A stretch of 64,000 bases of DNA, taken from contig NZ_CP077107.1 of NCBI RefSeq assembly GCF_019263745.1, positions 1,922,001-1,986,000 of the forward strand, in the 5' to 3' direction. The notes beneath the pieces were generated by a model. That model was not told where the DNA came from and searched no databases. It saw only the letters and a list, made by a program, of their open reading frames with translations. Shown one piece after another: positions 41,620 through 50,629 of this stretch; within the stretch, counting starts at the first letter, position 1, and every line of letters starts with the position of its first letter. Source of the DNA: Methanospirillum hungatei (lineage in GTDB: Archaea; Halobacteriota; Methanomicrobia; Methanomicrobiales; Methanospirillaceae). The position numbers and the translations under genes were made by a program.

Positions 41620-42266
41620 GGCTGCTGGCAACTGTTATCCTTTCAGCAGCGGCGTGGGTCTCTCTGGCCGGAGCGATTCTTTCTCTGATCTGGTGGATGA
41701 TTTTTGGAAAAGCACAGACATCGATCAGAACCATTCGCTCTCTTATCCTCATTCTCCTTGTCCCGGTAGTAATGGGACTTGCTGCAATCTGGTCAGGAGA
41801 GGACGGTTTCTCATATATAATCAGGATTACGGCAATCCTCATCATTGCATCATGGATGTATGCCGGCCGGTATCCGGGAGAACTTCTGGATGTTGGGGTC
41901 TGGTTGTTTGGTAATAAAACCGGATTTGACCTGGGACTTATAGGAGAACTGAGTATGTCTTCACTTGAAGTACTTGCAAGAGAGACGAACCGGGTATCTG
42001 TTGCAATCCGCCAGAAAGGAAAGAGGCTATCCCCAACCATGATCCCGGCGGTTTTTTCCGGAGTCGTCATACGACAACTACAACTAGCACAGGAACGAGC
42101 AGTCGTTCTTACCCTACGTGGGTACACCAGCGGGGGGACTCATTGTCCTGTCTTTGTTTCACCATTGAAAGACCGGATAGCCGGGGCATTTTGCTGCGCC
42201 GTTTTGCTTTTTTCCCTGATTGCAGGAGACTTTTTTATTATATCCGGTTCAACCTTTATTGTTTGA
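41601..42266 (+). CDS. ecfT: ECF transporter transmembrane T component
   Basis: 221 residues with about five membrane helices (LATVILSAAAWVSLAGAIL, LILILLVPVVMGLAAIW, IIRITAILIIASWMYAG, and a C-terminal pair). The coupling helices carry EVLARETNRVSVAIRQKG near residue 120 and LTLRGYTSGG near 170; the latter stands at the place of the CbiQ-family A-R-G motif. It joins the two ATPases to BioY, and is CbiQ/BioN-like. The end of the gene and the gap to pycB hold a small inverted repeat. Confidence 0.85.
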   Translation: MQDPRIRLLATVILSAAAWVSLAGAILSLIWWMIFGKAQTSIRTIRSLILILLVPVVMGLAAIWSGEDGFSYIIRITAILIIASWMYAGRYPGELLDVGVWLFGNKTGFDLGLIGELSMSSLEVLARETNRVSVAIRQKGKRLSPTMIPAVFSGVVIRQLQLAQERAVVLTLRGYTSGGTHCPVFVSPLKDRIAGAFCCAVLLFSLIAGDFFIISGSTFIV

Positions 42267-42270
42267 ACCG
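42245..42270. promoter_or_regulatory. 8-bp inverted repeat between ecfT and pycB
   Basis: CGGTTCAA (42245-42252) and TTGAACCG (42263-42270) are perfect inverted copies around 10 nt, spanning the ecfT stop codon 28 nt ahead of pycB. It may be an operator for pyc expression, for BirA or another regulator, or an RNA hairpin. It does not match the bacterial BirA half-site order. Confidence 0.35.
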
Positions 42271-42297
42271 CACCCTGGCGGTAATATAGGTGTCCAA

Positions 42298-44031
42298 ATG
42301 AGTTCTGACCGAATAAAACGGCTTTGCATAACAGATACAACACTTCGGGATGCGCACCAGTCACTTATCGCAACTAGAATGCGAACTGAGGACATGATCC
42401 CGCTGACCCGCTCTATAGATAAGGCCGGTTTCTTCTCGGTTGAGGCATGGGGTGGGGCCACCTTTGACAGTTGTATCAGGTTTCTCAATGAGGATCCATG
42501 GGAACGACTTCGGAAACTCAAGGCAGAACTGAATCACACTCCCATTCAGATGCTCCTGCGGGGCCAGAATCTGGTCGGGTACCGCCACTATTCTGATGAT
42601 GTGGTTGATCGGTTTGTTGACCTCTCGCATAAAAATGGGGTTGACATATTCCGGGTGTTTGATGCCCTGAATGATATCAGAAATATGGAGCGTCCGATGA
42701 CCAGGGTTAAAGAGACCGGCGCTCACCTTCAGGGAACGATATCGTACACAACAAGTCCGGTCCACTCGGTCAAGGGTTTTGTAGATCTCGCGCGGGAACT
42801 ATATGCCCGTGATTGTGACTCAATCTGCATTAAGGACATGGCTGGACTTATCATGCCGGGTATTGCAAAAGAACTCATCACCGGTATAAAAGACGAGATG
42901 GATGTCCTGGTTGATCTGCATAGTCATTGCACCAGTGGCATAGCACCAATGTCATATGATGCTGCCATCGATGCAGGAGTGGATATTCTCGATACCGCCA
43001 TGTCACCGTTTGCGCTCGGGACAAGCCAGCCACCCACTGAGAGCATTGTAGCTTCAGTACAGGGAACATCGCGAGATACTGGGATAGATCTTCTCCAACT
43101 CCGGCAGATCAGAAATGAATGTCTGAAGATCCGCAATAAATACGAGGGTCTGTTTACTCCGGTTGCTGAACGGGTTGATAGTGATGTACTTATTTACCAG
43201 CTGCCGGGCGGAATGATTACGAACCTTGTCTCTCAGCTCCAGGATCAGGATGCACTTGACAAGATGGAAGCCGTTTTTGATGAAATCCCCCGGGTTAGAG
43301 AAGATCTTGGGTATCCACCGCTTGTCACCCCGACATCACAGATTGTGGGAACCCAGGCAGTATTTAACGTCCTGACCGGTGGGAGGTACAAGACCATCTC
43401 AAACGAAGTCAAGGATTATGTAAAAGGGCTGTATGGTAAGTCACCCGGGCCCATCTCTGATGAAATCCGGACGCTGATCATCGGTAACGAAGAGGTTATC
43501 GCAGTGCGGCCGGCAGACCTTCTGGCACCCATGTATGAAAAGATGAAGGCTGAAGCAACAGAAGCAGGCCTCATCAGGCAGGAAGAAGACGTACTCACCT
43601 ACATCCTCTATCCGGCCATTGCCCCGTCATTCCTGAAGGGAGAACGAAAACCAGAACCCATTCCATCAGCAGTTCAGAAAAAGGATTCAAATCTTTCCCT
43701 GCCATCTTCCATGCAGGTTGAGGTAGACGGCGAGACATTTACAGTCCGGATCCTTGCTATCGGGGATCAGTTGGTTGAAGGAAAACAAAAGGCATCAGAA
43801 CCACCAAAGTCCGATATTCCCGGGGGAGTCAAGAGCAATATGCAGGGCATGGTTCTTCAGATCCGGGTTGGACGTGGGGATCAGGTGACTGCCGGAGAAA
43901 CCCTCATTGTTCTTGAGGCCATGAAGATGGAAAATCCGATCACAAGCCCCCGTGATGGAGTAGTAAAAGAGATCTTTGTCGATGCCGGAGACACCGTGCT
44001 AGCTGGTGATGTGCTCCTGGTGGTTGAATGA
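42298..44031 (+). CDS. pycB: pyruvate carboxylase subunit B (carboxyltransferase and biotin carrier)
   Basis: 577 residues from ATG 42298 (AGGTG upstream; the frame is open to 42220). The N-terminal HMGL-like barrel has [18 protein letters not shown] at residue 11, [15 protein letters not shown] near 49, [12 protein letters not shown] near 86, ICIKDMAGL near 177 and [15 protein letters not shown] near 204 (metal ligands). A PYC_OADA domain follows, with [17 protein letters not shown]. The last 75 residues are a biotinyl domain with [10 protein letters not shown], whose Lys carries biotin. It transfers carboxyl from biotin to pyruvate, making oxaloacetate for biosynthesis in methanogens. Overlaps pycA by 4 nt. 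Confidence 0.95.
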   Translation: MSSDRIKRLCITDTTLRDAHQSLIATRMRTEDMIPLTRSIDKAGFFSVEAWGGATFDSCIRFLNEDPWERLRKLKAELNHTPIQMLLRGQNLVGYRHYSDDVVDRFVDLSHKNGVDIFRVFDALNDIRNMERPMTRVKETGAHLQGTISYTTSPVHSVKGFVDLARELYARDCDSICIKDMAGLIMPGIAKELITGIKDEMDVLVDLHSHCTSGIAPMSYDAAIDAGVDILDTAMSPFALGTSQPPTESIVASVQGTSRDTGIDLLQLRQIRNECLKIRNKYEGLFTPVAERVDSDVLIYQLPGGMITNLVSQLQDQDALDKMEAVFDEIPRVREDLGYPPLVTPTSQIVGTQAVFNVLTGGRYKTISNEVKDYVKGLYGKSPGPISDEIRTLIIGNEEVIAVRPADLLAPMYEKMKAEATEAGLIRQEEDVLTYILYPAIAPSFLKGERKPEPIPSAVQKKDSNLSLPSSMQVEVDGETFTVRILAIGDQLVEGKQKASEPPKSDIPGGVKSNMQGMVLQIRVGRGDQVTAGETLIVLEAMKMENPITSPRDGVVKEIFVDAGDTVLAGDVLLVVE

Positions 44032-45506
44032 AATATTTCGAAAAGATACTGATTGCAAACCGTGGAGAGATCTCGATCCGGGTCATGCGGGCATGTCGAG
44101 AACTGGGAATCGACACCGTTGCGATTTATTCAGAAGCAGACAAGGACTCGCTCTTTGTTCATTACGCAGATGAAGCGTTCCCGGTTGGTCCTGCCCCGCC
44201 ATCGAAATCATACCTGAACAAGGAACGAATTGTCGAAGTTGCTAAAAAGGCCGGTGCTGAAGCTATCCATCCAGGATATGGATTTCTTGCAGAGAATGCC
44301 GAGTTTGCAAGACTGTGTACTGAAGAAGGAATTACCTTCATCGGTCCCAAATCAAAGACCATCTCGGCAATGGGCTCAAAGATCCAGTCCAAACAGACGA
44401 TGAAAAATGCCGGTGTTCCGGTTCTTCCAGGCACTGAAGGAGGGATCGATGATCTAGACACGGCAGCAAAGATAGCAAATTCAATAGGGTATCCAGTTAT
44501 TGTAAAGGCCAGTGCCGGAGGGGGAGGTATCGGGATGCAGATAGTCCATGATCCCTCAGAGATCGAGTCTGCAATAGACGGGGCAATGCGAATTGCAGAA
44601 TCTGCTTTTGGTGATCGGACAGTCTTCATCGAGAAGTATTTGCAGAAACCACGTCATGTCGAAGTGCAGGTGTTTTGTGATGAACACAAGAACCGCGTTC
44701 ACATGTTTGAGCGAGAATGCTCGATACAGAGAAGACATCAGAAACTCATCGAAGAAGCGCCCTGTCCGGTCATGACCCCTGAACTGCGGGAGAAAATGAC
44801 AGACTCAGCATTGAGAGTTGCAGAAGCTGTCAATTATGTCAATGCAGGTACGGTGGAGTTCCTCTATGATAATGGGAATTATTACTTCATGGAGATGAAC
44901 ACCCGGCTCCAGGTTGAACACACCATCACCGAACTGGTCACTGGTATCGACATTGTAAAAGAGCAGATCATTGTTGCATCAGGAGATCCCATCGAATACG
45001 GACAGGAAGACATTACTCTTCGAGGACATGCGATAGAATGTCGAATCAATGCAGAAGATCCTCTGAATAATTTCGCAGCTGATCCTGGAAAGATCACCAG
45101 GTACCGATCACCAGGCGGTCCAGGGATCAGACTTGACTCAGGCATTCATGCCGGGTATACTATTCCACCATTCTATGACTCAATGATTGCCAAACTGTGT
45201 GCGTGGGGTATGAGCAGGGAATATGCAATATCACGAATGCGCCGGGCGATATACGAATATGTTATACTTGGTGTCAAGACAACCCTGCCCCTGCACCACG
45301 CCGTCATCCATAATCCTGAATTCATAGCGGGAAACACTCATACACACTTCCTCCAGGAAGAACATATCAATAAGACCCTGAAGCGGTACATCCAGGAAGA
45401 AGAGACCAGAATGACCCAGCTGTCTACTCCTCTTCGGAGTGATAAAAAAGTAGCAGCCATCGCTGCCGGGCTTGTTGCTGTCATTGAAAAAAACCGGCAG
45501 GCATGA
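44028..45506 (+). CDS. pycA: pyruvate carboxylase subunit A (biotin carboxylase)
   Basis: 492 residues. The ATP-grasp biotin carboxylase pattern is complete: [21 protein letters not shown] at residue 7, [34 protein letters not shown] near 62, [17 protein letters not shown] near 154 (glycine loop), [18 protein letters not shown] near 230, [24 protein letters not shown] near 286 and [11 protein letters not shown] near 334. Its ATG overlaps the pycB stop, so the subunits are translationally coupled. Carboxylates the biotin on PycB using ATP and bicarbonate. Confidence 0.96.
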   Translation: MKYFEKILIANRGEISIRVMRACRELGIDTVAIYSEADKDSLFVHYADEAFPVGPAPPSKSYLNKERIVEVAKKAGAEAIHPGYGFLAENAEFARLCTEEGITFIGPKSKTISAMGSKIQSKQTMKNAGVPVLPGTEGGIDDLDTAAKIANSIGYPVIVKASAGGGGIGMQIVHDPSEIESAIDGAMRIAESAFGDRTVFIEKYLQKPRHVEVQVFCDEHKNRVHMFERECSIQRRHQKLIEEAPCPVMTPELREKMTDSALRVAEAVNYVNAGTVEFLYDNGNYYFMEMNTRLQVEHTITELVTGIDIVKEQIIVASGDPIEYGQEDITLRGHAIECRINAEDPLNNFAADPGKITRYRSPGGPGIRLDSGIHAGYTIPPFYDSMIAKLCAWGMSREYAISRMRRAIYEYVILGVKTTLPLHHAVIHNPEFIAGNTHTHFLQEEHINKTLKRYIQEEETRMTQLSTPLRSDKKVAAIAAGLVAVIEKNRQA

Positions 45507-45974
45507 ATGCGTCGGAAAGACAAGGAAATAACAGAAATAGAGAGGATTACTCAAATCCTCAATACAGCACTCTTCTGCCACGTCGCGATGAGTGATGATG
45601 AAACTCCATATTGCGTTCCGATGTGCTTTGTGCATCATAATGGAACAATCCTTCTGCATTCTGCATGTGAAGGAAAAAAGATCGAAATTTTGTCTAAGAA
45701 TCCTCGTGTTTGTATCACAATTGAACAGGGATGTGAACTTATCTCCAGTAAGAATCCCTGTGATTATGGAATGGCATATGAGAGTGTAATGATCGAAGGT
45801 GTGAGCACGCTTCTTACCGGACAAAGAAAATCAGAAGCTCTTGGGATCATTGCATCAAAATATGCCAGTACTTCTGGTGGCCTGTATCCTGAAGAGAGTA
45901 TTGCACATATTGCAGTTATTGAAGTGTCTATCAAGAGATGTTCTGGTCGAAGGTCAGGACCTGTCCCCTCCTGA
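45507..45974 (+). CDS. pyridoxamine 5'-phosphate oxidase-fold flavoprotein (NimA-like)
   Basis: 155 residues, starting immediately after the pycA stop. The split-barrel fold shows ITQILNTALFCHVAMSDDETPYCVPMCFVHHNGTILLHSACEGKKIEIL, then NPRVCITIEQ and ESVMIEGVSTLL, features of the PPOX/NimA-like group that bind FMN, F420 or haem. The His-Ser-Ala-Cys-Glu-Gly-Lys-Lys segment near residue 50 is the usual cofactor-binding strand. Function likely a reductase or oxidative-stress protein. The 3' end overlaps the convergent regulator gene by 21 nt. Confidence 0.82.
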   Translation: MRRKDKEITEIERITQILNTALFCHVAMSDDETPYCVPMCFVHHNGTILLHSACEGKKIEILSKNPRVCITIEQGCELISSKNPCDYGMAYESVMIEGVSTLLTGQRKSEALGIIASKYASTSGGLYPEESIAHIAVIEVSIKRCSGRRSGPVPS

Positions 45975-48900
45975 TCTGATAATATAAGCAACATCATCCC
46001 CCCATGGACAGAACCGTATTACATATGGCTGGAGGTGTCCATTTATAAACCCCTCAATTTCCTTACCGGTCAGTAGGTTCGCATGATTTTTTTGGATAAG
46101 GCTGGTTAAATCTTCAGGAACATGGATTCTATTCTTCCAGAGTGTTCCTTCAAGAATCGAGCCATCCGGTTTTACAATCACATATCCGGATGTATCGATC
46201 TTTTTATCAGAATCCATGAAACGTTGAAGCGTTTTTCCTAACCATCCGGACAATGCTTCAAGAAATGGCTTTTCACGTTCAGGTATATCCGGGAGAGAAT
46301 GCGATCCAAGATTCAAACATCCAATAAGAATTCCTCCCTCATATAAAGGAATAAGCACAAAAGATCTCAATCCCTCTTCCTGGAGTACCGGCCTAATTGG
46401 ATCAGACTCAGGATCATCAATCGTAATATAGTTCGGAATTTTTTGATGAAAAAGACCAAGAATATTCTCATCCACCACAACTTCACTGACTGCATTCACA
46501 TATGAATCAGAAAGACCCTTGTGAGTATATAATTTTAAAACAGGGTATTTTTCCTCATCATGGAGAATATACAAACCCCCAGAGTCAATCCCAGGAACCT
46601 GAAGTGCTGTATCAAGAATAAGATCAAGTGCATGATGGATATTCGTTGTCGCAGATAATTCCATGGCAAGATCGCGATATGCCTGTAAATGCTCATTCCG
46701 TCTCATTTCATCAGTAACATCCCTGATGACAGCACCAATGAGATCTTCACCGACCAAAAATGCCTGAAATGAATAATACCCCTTAAAAAATTCAGAGTAG
46801 GATACAAATTCCTTCTGATTGCCAGATCTGGCAACCTCTAAGAGAGTGTCAATCCACAAATGATCAATATCCGGACGAAAATCAGAAAGTTTCCTTCCAA
46901 TGAGTTCCTTTTTCGACCGGTTTATTCTCCGGACAGCATAATGATTCAGATCAGTAATACAAAAATCACATATTTCTCCATTTTTACTCATAACTGACGA
47001 AAAAACAATGTAACCTTCATGGATAGCATCAAACAATTTCCTATATCGGATTTCAGTAAGGGTAGACCTTCGTTTCTGATGTAACATATCCTGCATCTCA
47101 ATGGCTGCCCCGATAAGGCCAGTAATCTCTCCAGACACATTTCGATACGGACGAAGAAAAAGATGAATCGGGCACATTTTCCCGCCAAGGTGCACTTCAA
47201 CCTCCTTGTTACATGGTTTTCCAAAAACAAGAACCTCTGATTTTAATTTGTGTAATTCATCGGCAGTTTCCTTTGGAAAGATCTCATGGTCAGTGTACCC
47301 GATAATATCAGAGTCTGTAAGACCCATTGATGAATTTTCAACCCAGGTGTACACAAGGTCATTGTCCTGGCCGAACATGGCCACAGGTGCTGCATGAAGA
47401 GCCAGATAAAATCGTTCATTAATTTCTTTTAGCTCATCCTGAATGCGTTTTTCTTGTGAACAATCTGTTATAACTCCAATTTCCCTGATGGGAGTATTCA
47501 TACTATCCCTGACGTAATATATCTTTGATCGCACCCATCTGACATCGCCAGACGGACGTATGATGCGATATTCCATAGTTAATCGATCACATGAACTTTC
47601 ACCTTCTGAAAGCATCATCAACCTGTCACGATCATCAGGATGGATTGAAGAACTCCATAAAGACGGGGAGACATACATTTCCTGAATAGGTCTTTGATAT
47701 ATCAATTCAAAAGCGCGGTTTAAATAATCGATTTTTCCTTGCACTAGATCACGGATGTAGACGACATCTGATATGGTTTCAGCAAGTTCCCTGAACCGGC
47801 TCTCACTCACAACCAGCTTATCAAGTGCTTCAATACGTTCATGTATATCCCGTGCTACAGAGCAGCAGTATTCCCTGCCACCATAAGAGATGAAGGTGAA
47901 TCGTATCTCTACTGGGAATATTTCCTGATTTTGCCGGATCATTGATGTCTGGAGAACGATGCTTCCCTGGCGCATCAATTCTCCATGAAAGATATTCCAA
48001 TCACCAAGCGGTGGATGAGGTATGAAAGAACTGATCCAGATCTTATCATTCTCATCAGGTAATTTCAGAGCCTGTTTCGCAGAATCATTATAAAAAGTAA
48101 CATGCCCGTCCCGGGTAAACCAGAAAACCATATCTGCCACATTCCGGAGGGTGTGCTCATACATCCGGAGCGTTTCTTCAGATTTTTTTCTTTCAGAGAT
48201 TTCATTGTATAATTGCCGGTTTATTTCCCGAAGATCCTGGGTTCTTTTCCCAAAGAGCATTTCAGCGGATTCAAAAAAATGGTTGAATTGTTCTTTTTGA
48301 AGAAAGTGCTCGGTAACATCAATACCAACAGCAAGAAATTTCCAATTGTCAGAATCCTGGGATGCCCGGATGGTCCATTGATAATGCCTGACGTCACCGG
48401 ATGAATGGATCATTCGGATATTTGTTTTGTGTTCTCCGGTTTCTTTTGCACATTCTATTGCTTTTCTCAAGGGAGAGTCATCTTTTTCAAAGCATTCCAG
48501 GAGAAGTCTCCCCCCTGAACCTCTGGTAGAGGTGGGATGAAAAGTTTGTAAAAATCCTTCATTTGCAAAAATTATCTCGAACGTATCTGAAAATTGGGCG
48601 ATGAAGGGATATGAGACTGTTTTTAACTGGTCAAGTTGTTGTTCACAAAACCGAAGACGCATTTGGGCTCCTTCAACAGACTGACTATCAAGGACAATAA
48701 GCGCGGCCCCACTTCGTCCATTTTCCAGTCGGACAGGGATACCTTTGATAATATAGCAGTTTTTGCCATTACATGTGTGTCTGACAGCTTGAAATGTCGT
48801 CTCATCTCCTCGAAGGGCAGGTAGAATACCAGAGAATATACCTGGAGAGAGGTGTTCATCAAGCATCACGAGTGAGCGCCCGATGCATTCTGTTTTTAAA

Positions 48901-49214
48901 AGTCCGATCAGATCCAGCGCGGATTGATTTACTGATCGGATGATTCGACCACGATCAATCCCAAATACTGGTTCTGAAAATAATCGGATAACACAGGAGA
49001 GGGGAGTCATCCGGCTGGAGTAATATAACTTTGTAACTCCGATTTTTTTTACTTCAACAAGACCCTGGCTATGTAGTATTTCCAGATATTTTGCAGCAGT
49101 ATTCCGATGTATTCCCAGGTTTTCGGCAACCTCGTGTATACTTATACCTTCAGAATTTTCCGCTATTAATTCAATGATTTTTTCGGTCCCTTCTGCCAGT
49201 CTTATCCCCATCAC
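45954..49214 (-). CDS. HTH-multi-PAS-GAF sensory regulator
   Basis: 1086 residues, cytoplasmic, no membrane helix. Residues 8-65 are a winged helix (EKIIELIAENSEGISIHEVAENLGIHRNTAAKYLEILHSQGLV). Then at least five PAS segments follow, for example around FGIDRGRIIRSVNQSALDLIG (about 85), IAQFSDTFEIIFANEGF (about 205), a TLRNVADMVFWFTRDGHVTFYN segment (about 355), YIRDLVQGKIDYLNRAFELIY (about 485) and MFGQDNDLVYTWVENS (about 610), with a C-terminal GAF domain (SATTNIHHALDLILDTALQVPGIDSGG, about 875-1035). There is no histidine kinase or ATPase core, so it is a one-component, DNA-binding sensor. The promoter carries an 11-bp inverted repeat. Confidence 0.82.
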   Translation of the reverse strand: MMGIRLAEGTEKIIELIAENSEGISIHEVAENLGIHRNTAAKYLEILHSQGLVEVKKIGVTKLYYSSRMTPLSCVIRLFSEPVFGIDRGRIIRSVNQSALDLIGLLKTECIGRSLVMLDEHLSPGIFSGILPALRGDETTFQAVRHTCNGKNCYIIKGIPVRLENGRSGAALIVLDSQSVEGAQMRLRFCEQQLDQLKTVSYPFIAQFSDTFEIIFANEGFLQTFHPTSTRGSGGRLLLECFEKDDSPLRKAIECAKETGEHKTNIRMIHSSGDVRHYQWTIRASQDSDNWKFLAVGIDVTEHFLQKEQFNHFFESAEMLFGKRTQDLREINRQLYNEISERKKSEETLRMYEHTLRNVADMVFWFTRDGHVTFYNDSAKQALKLPDENDKIWISSFIPHPPLGDWNIFHGELMRQGSIVLQTSMIRQNQEIFPVEIRFTFISYGGREYCCSVARDIHERIEALDKLVVSESRFRELAETISDVVYIRDLVQGKIDYLNRAFELIYQRPIQEMYVSPSLWSSSIHPDDRDRLMMLSEGESSCDRLTMEYRIIRPSGDVRWVRSKIYYVRDSMNTPIREIGVITDCSQEKRIQDELKEINERFYLALHAAPVAMFGQDNDLVYTWVENSSMGLTDSDIIGYTDHEIFPKETADELHKLKSEVLVFGKPCNKEVEVHLGGKMCPIHLFLRPYRNVSGEITGLIGAAIEMQDMLHQKRRSTLTEIRYRKLFDAIHEGYIVFSSVMSKNGEICDFCITDLNHYAVRRINRSKKELIGRKLSDFRPDIDHLWIDTLLEVARSGNQKEFVSYSEFFKGYYSFQAFLVGEDLIGAVIRDVTDEMRRNEHLQAYRDLAMELSATTNIHHALDLILDTALQVPGIDSGGLYILHDEEKYPVLKLYTHKGLSDSYVNAVSEVVVDENILGLFHQKIPNYITIDDPESDPIRPVLQEEGLRSFVLIPLYEGGILIGCLNLGSHSLPDIPEREKPFLEALSGWLGKTLQRFMDSDKKIDTSGYVIVKPDGSILEGTLWKNRIHVPEDLTSLIQKNHANLLTGKEIEGFINGHLQPYVIRFCPWGDDVAYIIRSGGDRS

Positions 49215-49216
49215 TA

Positions 49217-49271
49217 TATGCTGTGCAGATATCGAATACTCTTCGCTTTCTTATAAAACATGCACAGCATA
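49217..49271 (-). promoter_or_regulatory. promoter and candidate operator of the HTH-PAS regulator gene
   Basis: Perfect 11-bp inverted repeat TATGCTGTGCA (49217-49227) and TGCACAGCATA (49261-49271). On the minus strand the TATA box TTTTATAAG (about 49249-49257) lies between them, and the expected transcription start, about 25 nt further on, falls near the half-site that adjoins the ATG at 49214. A protein bound to both halves would block TBP access and initiation; autoregulation by the gene's own winged helix is the simplest idea (inferred). Confidence 0.6.
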
Positions 49272-49276
49272 ATTAT

Positions 49277-49642
49277 TCATGAATTGGAATGAGCAGGGTA
49301 CACCTCACCTACTACCCATGACAGATACCCAGAGAATCCTCCCTGTACGGGAAGGCAAAGAACCTCAGGTACTGCATAAGGATGAATGCTAACCAAAACT
49401 TCAGTCAATAGACTCGATTTACCAGCACATGTTTTGATGATCAGGAGATCTTCAGAATCATCACAGAGCGATCCTTCCCATCGATACATAGATCTGACAG
49501 GGAATATGTTGACACAGGCTGCAAGATGTTTATCGAGAAGTTCTCCGGCAATGGTATGCGCTGAGCCTGATGGGACCGTACAAAAAACCACAACAACCTG
49601 ATTACGCTCATCTGATTCCATGAAATGAGATTGATCACTCAT
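49277..49642 (-). CDS. cutA: CutA1 family protein (divalent cation tolerance)
   Basis: 121 residues. Signature features: VVVVFCTVPSGSAHTIAGELLDKHLAACVNIFPVRSMYRWEG near residue 15-55 (with the family Cys), then EDLLIIKTCAGKSSLLTEVLVSIHPYAVPEVLCLPVQGG and YLSWVVGEV. CutA1 forms stable trimers and is linked with metal tolerance in bacteria; its archaeal role is not established. Start at 49642 or the ATG seven codons in. Probable short monocistronic gene; a regulator gene lies downstream on the same strand. Confidence 0.92.
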   Translation of the reverse strand: MSDQSHFMESDERNQVVVVFCTVPSGSAHTIAGELLDKHLAACVNIFPVRSMYRWEGSLCDDSEDLLIIKTCAGKSSLLTEVLVSIHPYAVPEVLCLPVQGGFSGYLSWVVGEVYPAHSNS

Positions 49643-49714
49643 TATAATGAGATCATGTGATCGTAAAATCGTCAGGTATTTATGTTGAAACGACTTTCTT
49701 ATAATGCACTTTGT

Positions 49715-49804
49715 GCTGTTGTGGCCTAGCTGGTTAGGGCGCCAGACTCATAAGTTCAAGACTGAGATATCTGGAGGTCGCGGGTTCGGATCCCGTCAAC
49801 AGCA
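49715..49804 (+). tRNA. tRNA-Met (CAT), elongator type, with intron
   Basis: Acceptor GCTGTTG (49715-49721) pairs with CAACAGC (49797-49803), plus discriminator A at 49804. The D arm GCCT/GGGC, anticodon stem CCAGA/TCTGG and T arm GCGGG-TTCGGAT-CCCGT are regular. The anticodon loop reads CTCATAA after removal of 16 nt (AGTTCAAGACTGAGAT) at the usual archaeal site 37/38. The intron pairs ACTCA with TGAG to form the bulge-helix-bulge that the splicing endonuclease cuts. CCA is not encoded. A tRNA-Ile with modified CAT is an alternative, but the body matches elongator Met. Confidence 0.9.
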
Positions 49805-50038
49805 TTAGAACAACTAGTTCGGATCTCTTACACCCCTTTTTTAAGAAACAGTTTATATCTTCAGTTATACATTTGACTCCTTTCGCAATCGACAATGATC
49901 GCTTTCACGCCATGAAAAGTGACTATCCGGATCGATATGACAGACGGCGGGGGAAACGAACTGAGGGTTTCATGCTACTAATCACGGATTTCATCCTCCG
50001 TATTAGCTCAGAGGGAGACCAATAGATCAACAAAAATT
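49805..50038. other. intergenic stretch after tRNA-Met with tRNA-like fragment
   Basis: The tRNA is followed by a T-tract (CTTTTTT near 49834), a fitting pol III-like/archaeal end signal. No gene is visible. Around 49994-50020 a fragment resembles a tRNA 5' half (separate entry). Confidence 0.4.
49994..50020 (+). pseudogene. possible tRNA 5' fragment
   Basis: TCCGTATTAGCTCAGAGGGA is arranged like an acceptor strand, T8-A9 and a D arm (TAGCTCAG..GGGAGA), then stops abruptly at CCAATAG. No anticodon or T arm follows. It may be the remnant left by integration or deletion at a tRNA gene, beside a hicAB pair. Confidence 0.35.
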
Positions 50039-50248
50039 TTATTCGAATTCACTTCTTGGAATTCCGGATTGACGAATAATAGATTGGAGCGTACCAATAC
50101 GTACTTCTGGATGATTAAGAACCGGAACGGTAATGATAGTATCTGTCAACTGTTTTTGCATAACAATATGACTCCCCCACTGATGCACCTCAAAAAAATC
50201 ATGATTCGCAAGAATCATACATACCTCTTTTCCGGAGAGGATACGCAA
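50039..50248 (-). CDS. hicA: HicA-type toxin
   Basis: About 69 residues beginning at a TTG one base after the hicB stop (TAAATTG), giving LRILSGKEVCMILANHDF, the family-typical start; a longer frame to 50269 overlaps hicB. The active-site region is VHQWGSHIVMQ with His, followed by TIITVPVLNHPEVRIGTLQSIIRQSGI. The His is kept although the usual K-G-S-H is W-G-S-H. mRNA interferase in complex with HicB. Unrelated in detail to the hicA at 15914. Confidence 0.83.
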   Translation of the reverse strand: MRILSGKEVCMILANHDFFEVHQWGSHIVMQKQLTDTIITVPVLNHPEVRIGTLQSIIRQSGIPRSEFE

Positions 50249-50249
50249 T

Positions 50250-50471
50250 TTACCCAACTGCCACCTCAAGCCGGGTTATGTAGATCTCCTCATGTAACTG
50301 GTTTTGTATCTCCGATGATGAAGCAAATTCAAAAAAAAGTTCTATCGCTTCACGGAGATTATCACGGGCCTCTTCAACACTGTCCCCCTGGCTGGCAATA
50401 TCCAGTTCAGGACAGAGTGAAAAATATCCATTATTTTCTCTTTCAATGATAGCCGTAAGTTGCTTTCTCAT
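50250..50471 (-). CDS. hicB: HicB-type antitoxin
   Basis: About 73 residues; ATG 50471 is preceded by CACAGGT. MRKQLTAIIERENNGYFSLCPELDIASQGDSVEEARDNLREAIELFFE is the standard short HicB fold: beta strands, the CPELDIASQG turn and a long helix. No C-terminal DNA-binding domain. Order hicB-hicA as usual in the single-domain type. Confidence 0.86.
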   Translation of the reverse strand: MRKQLTAIIERENNGYFSLCPELDIASQGDSVEEARDNLREAIELFFEFASSSEIQNQLHEEIYITRLEVAVG

Positions 50472-50629
50472 ACCTGTGATTCTCATATGTCTGGTATGAT
50501 TAAAAAATACGTTCATTGTGACGACCAGTGATTCATACAAATGATAGGAGAATCACCTGAAATTATACCGACTCAAACAAACAAAACTGGCCAATATTCA
50601 TGTGAGCGATTCAAAAGAAGTTACATAAA

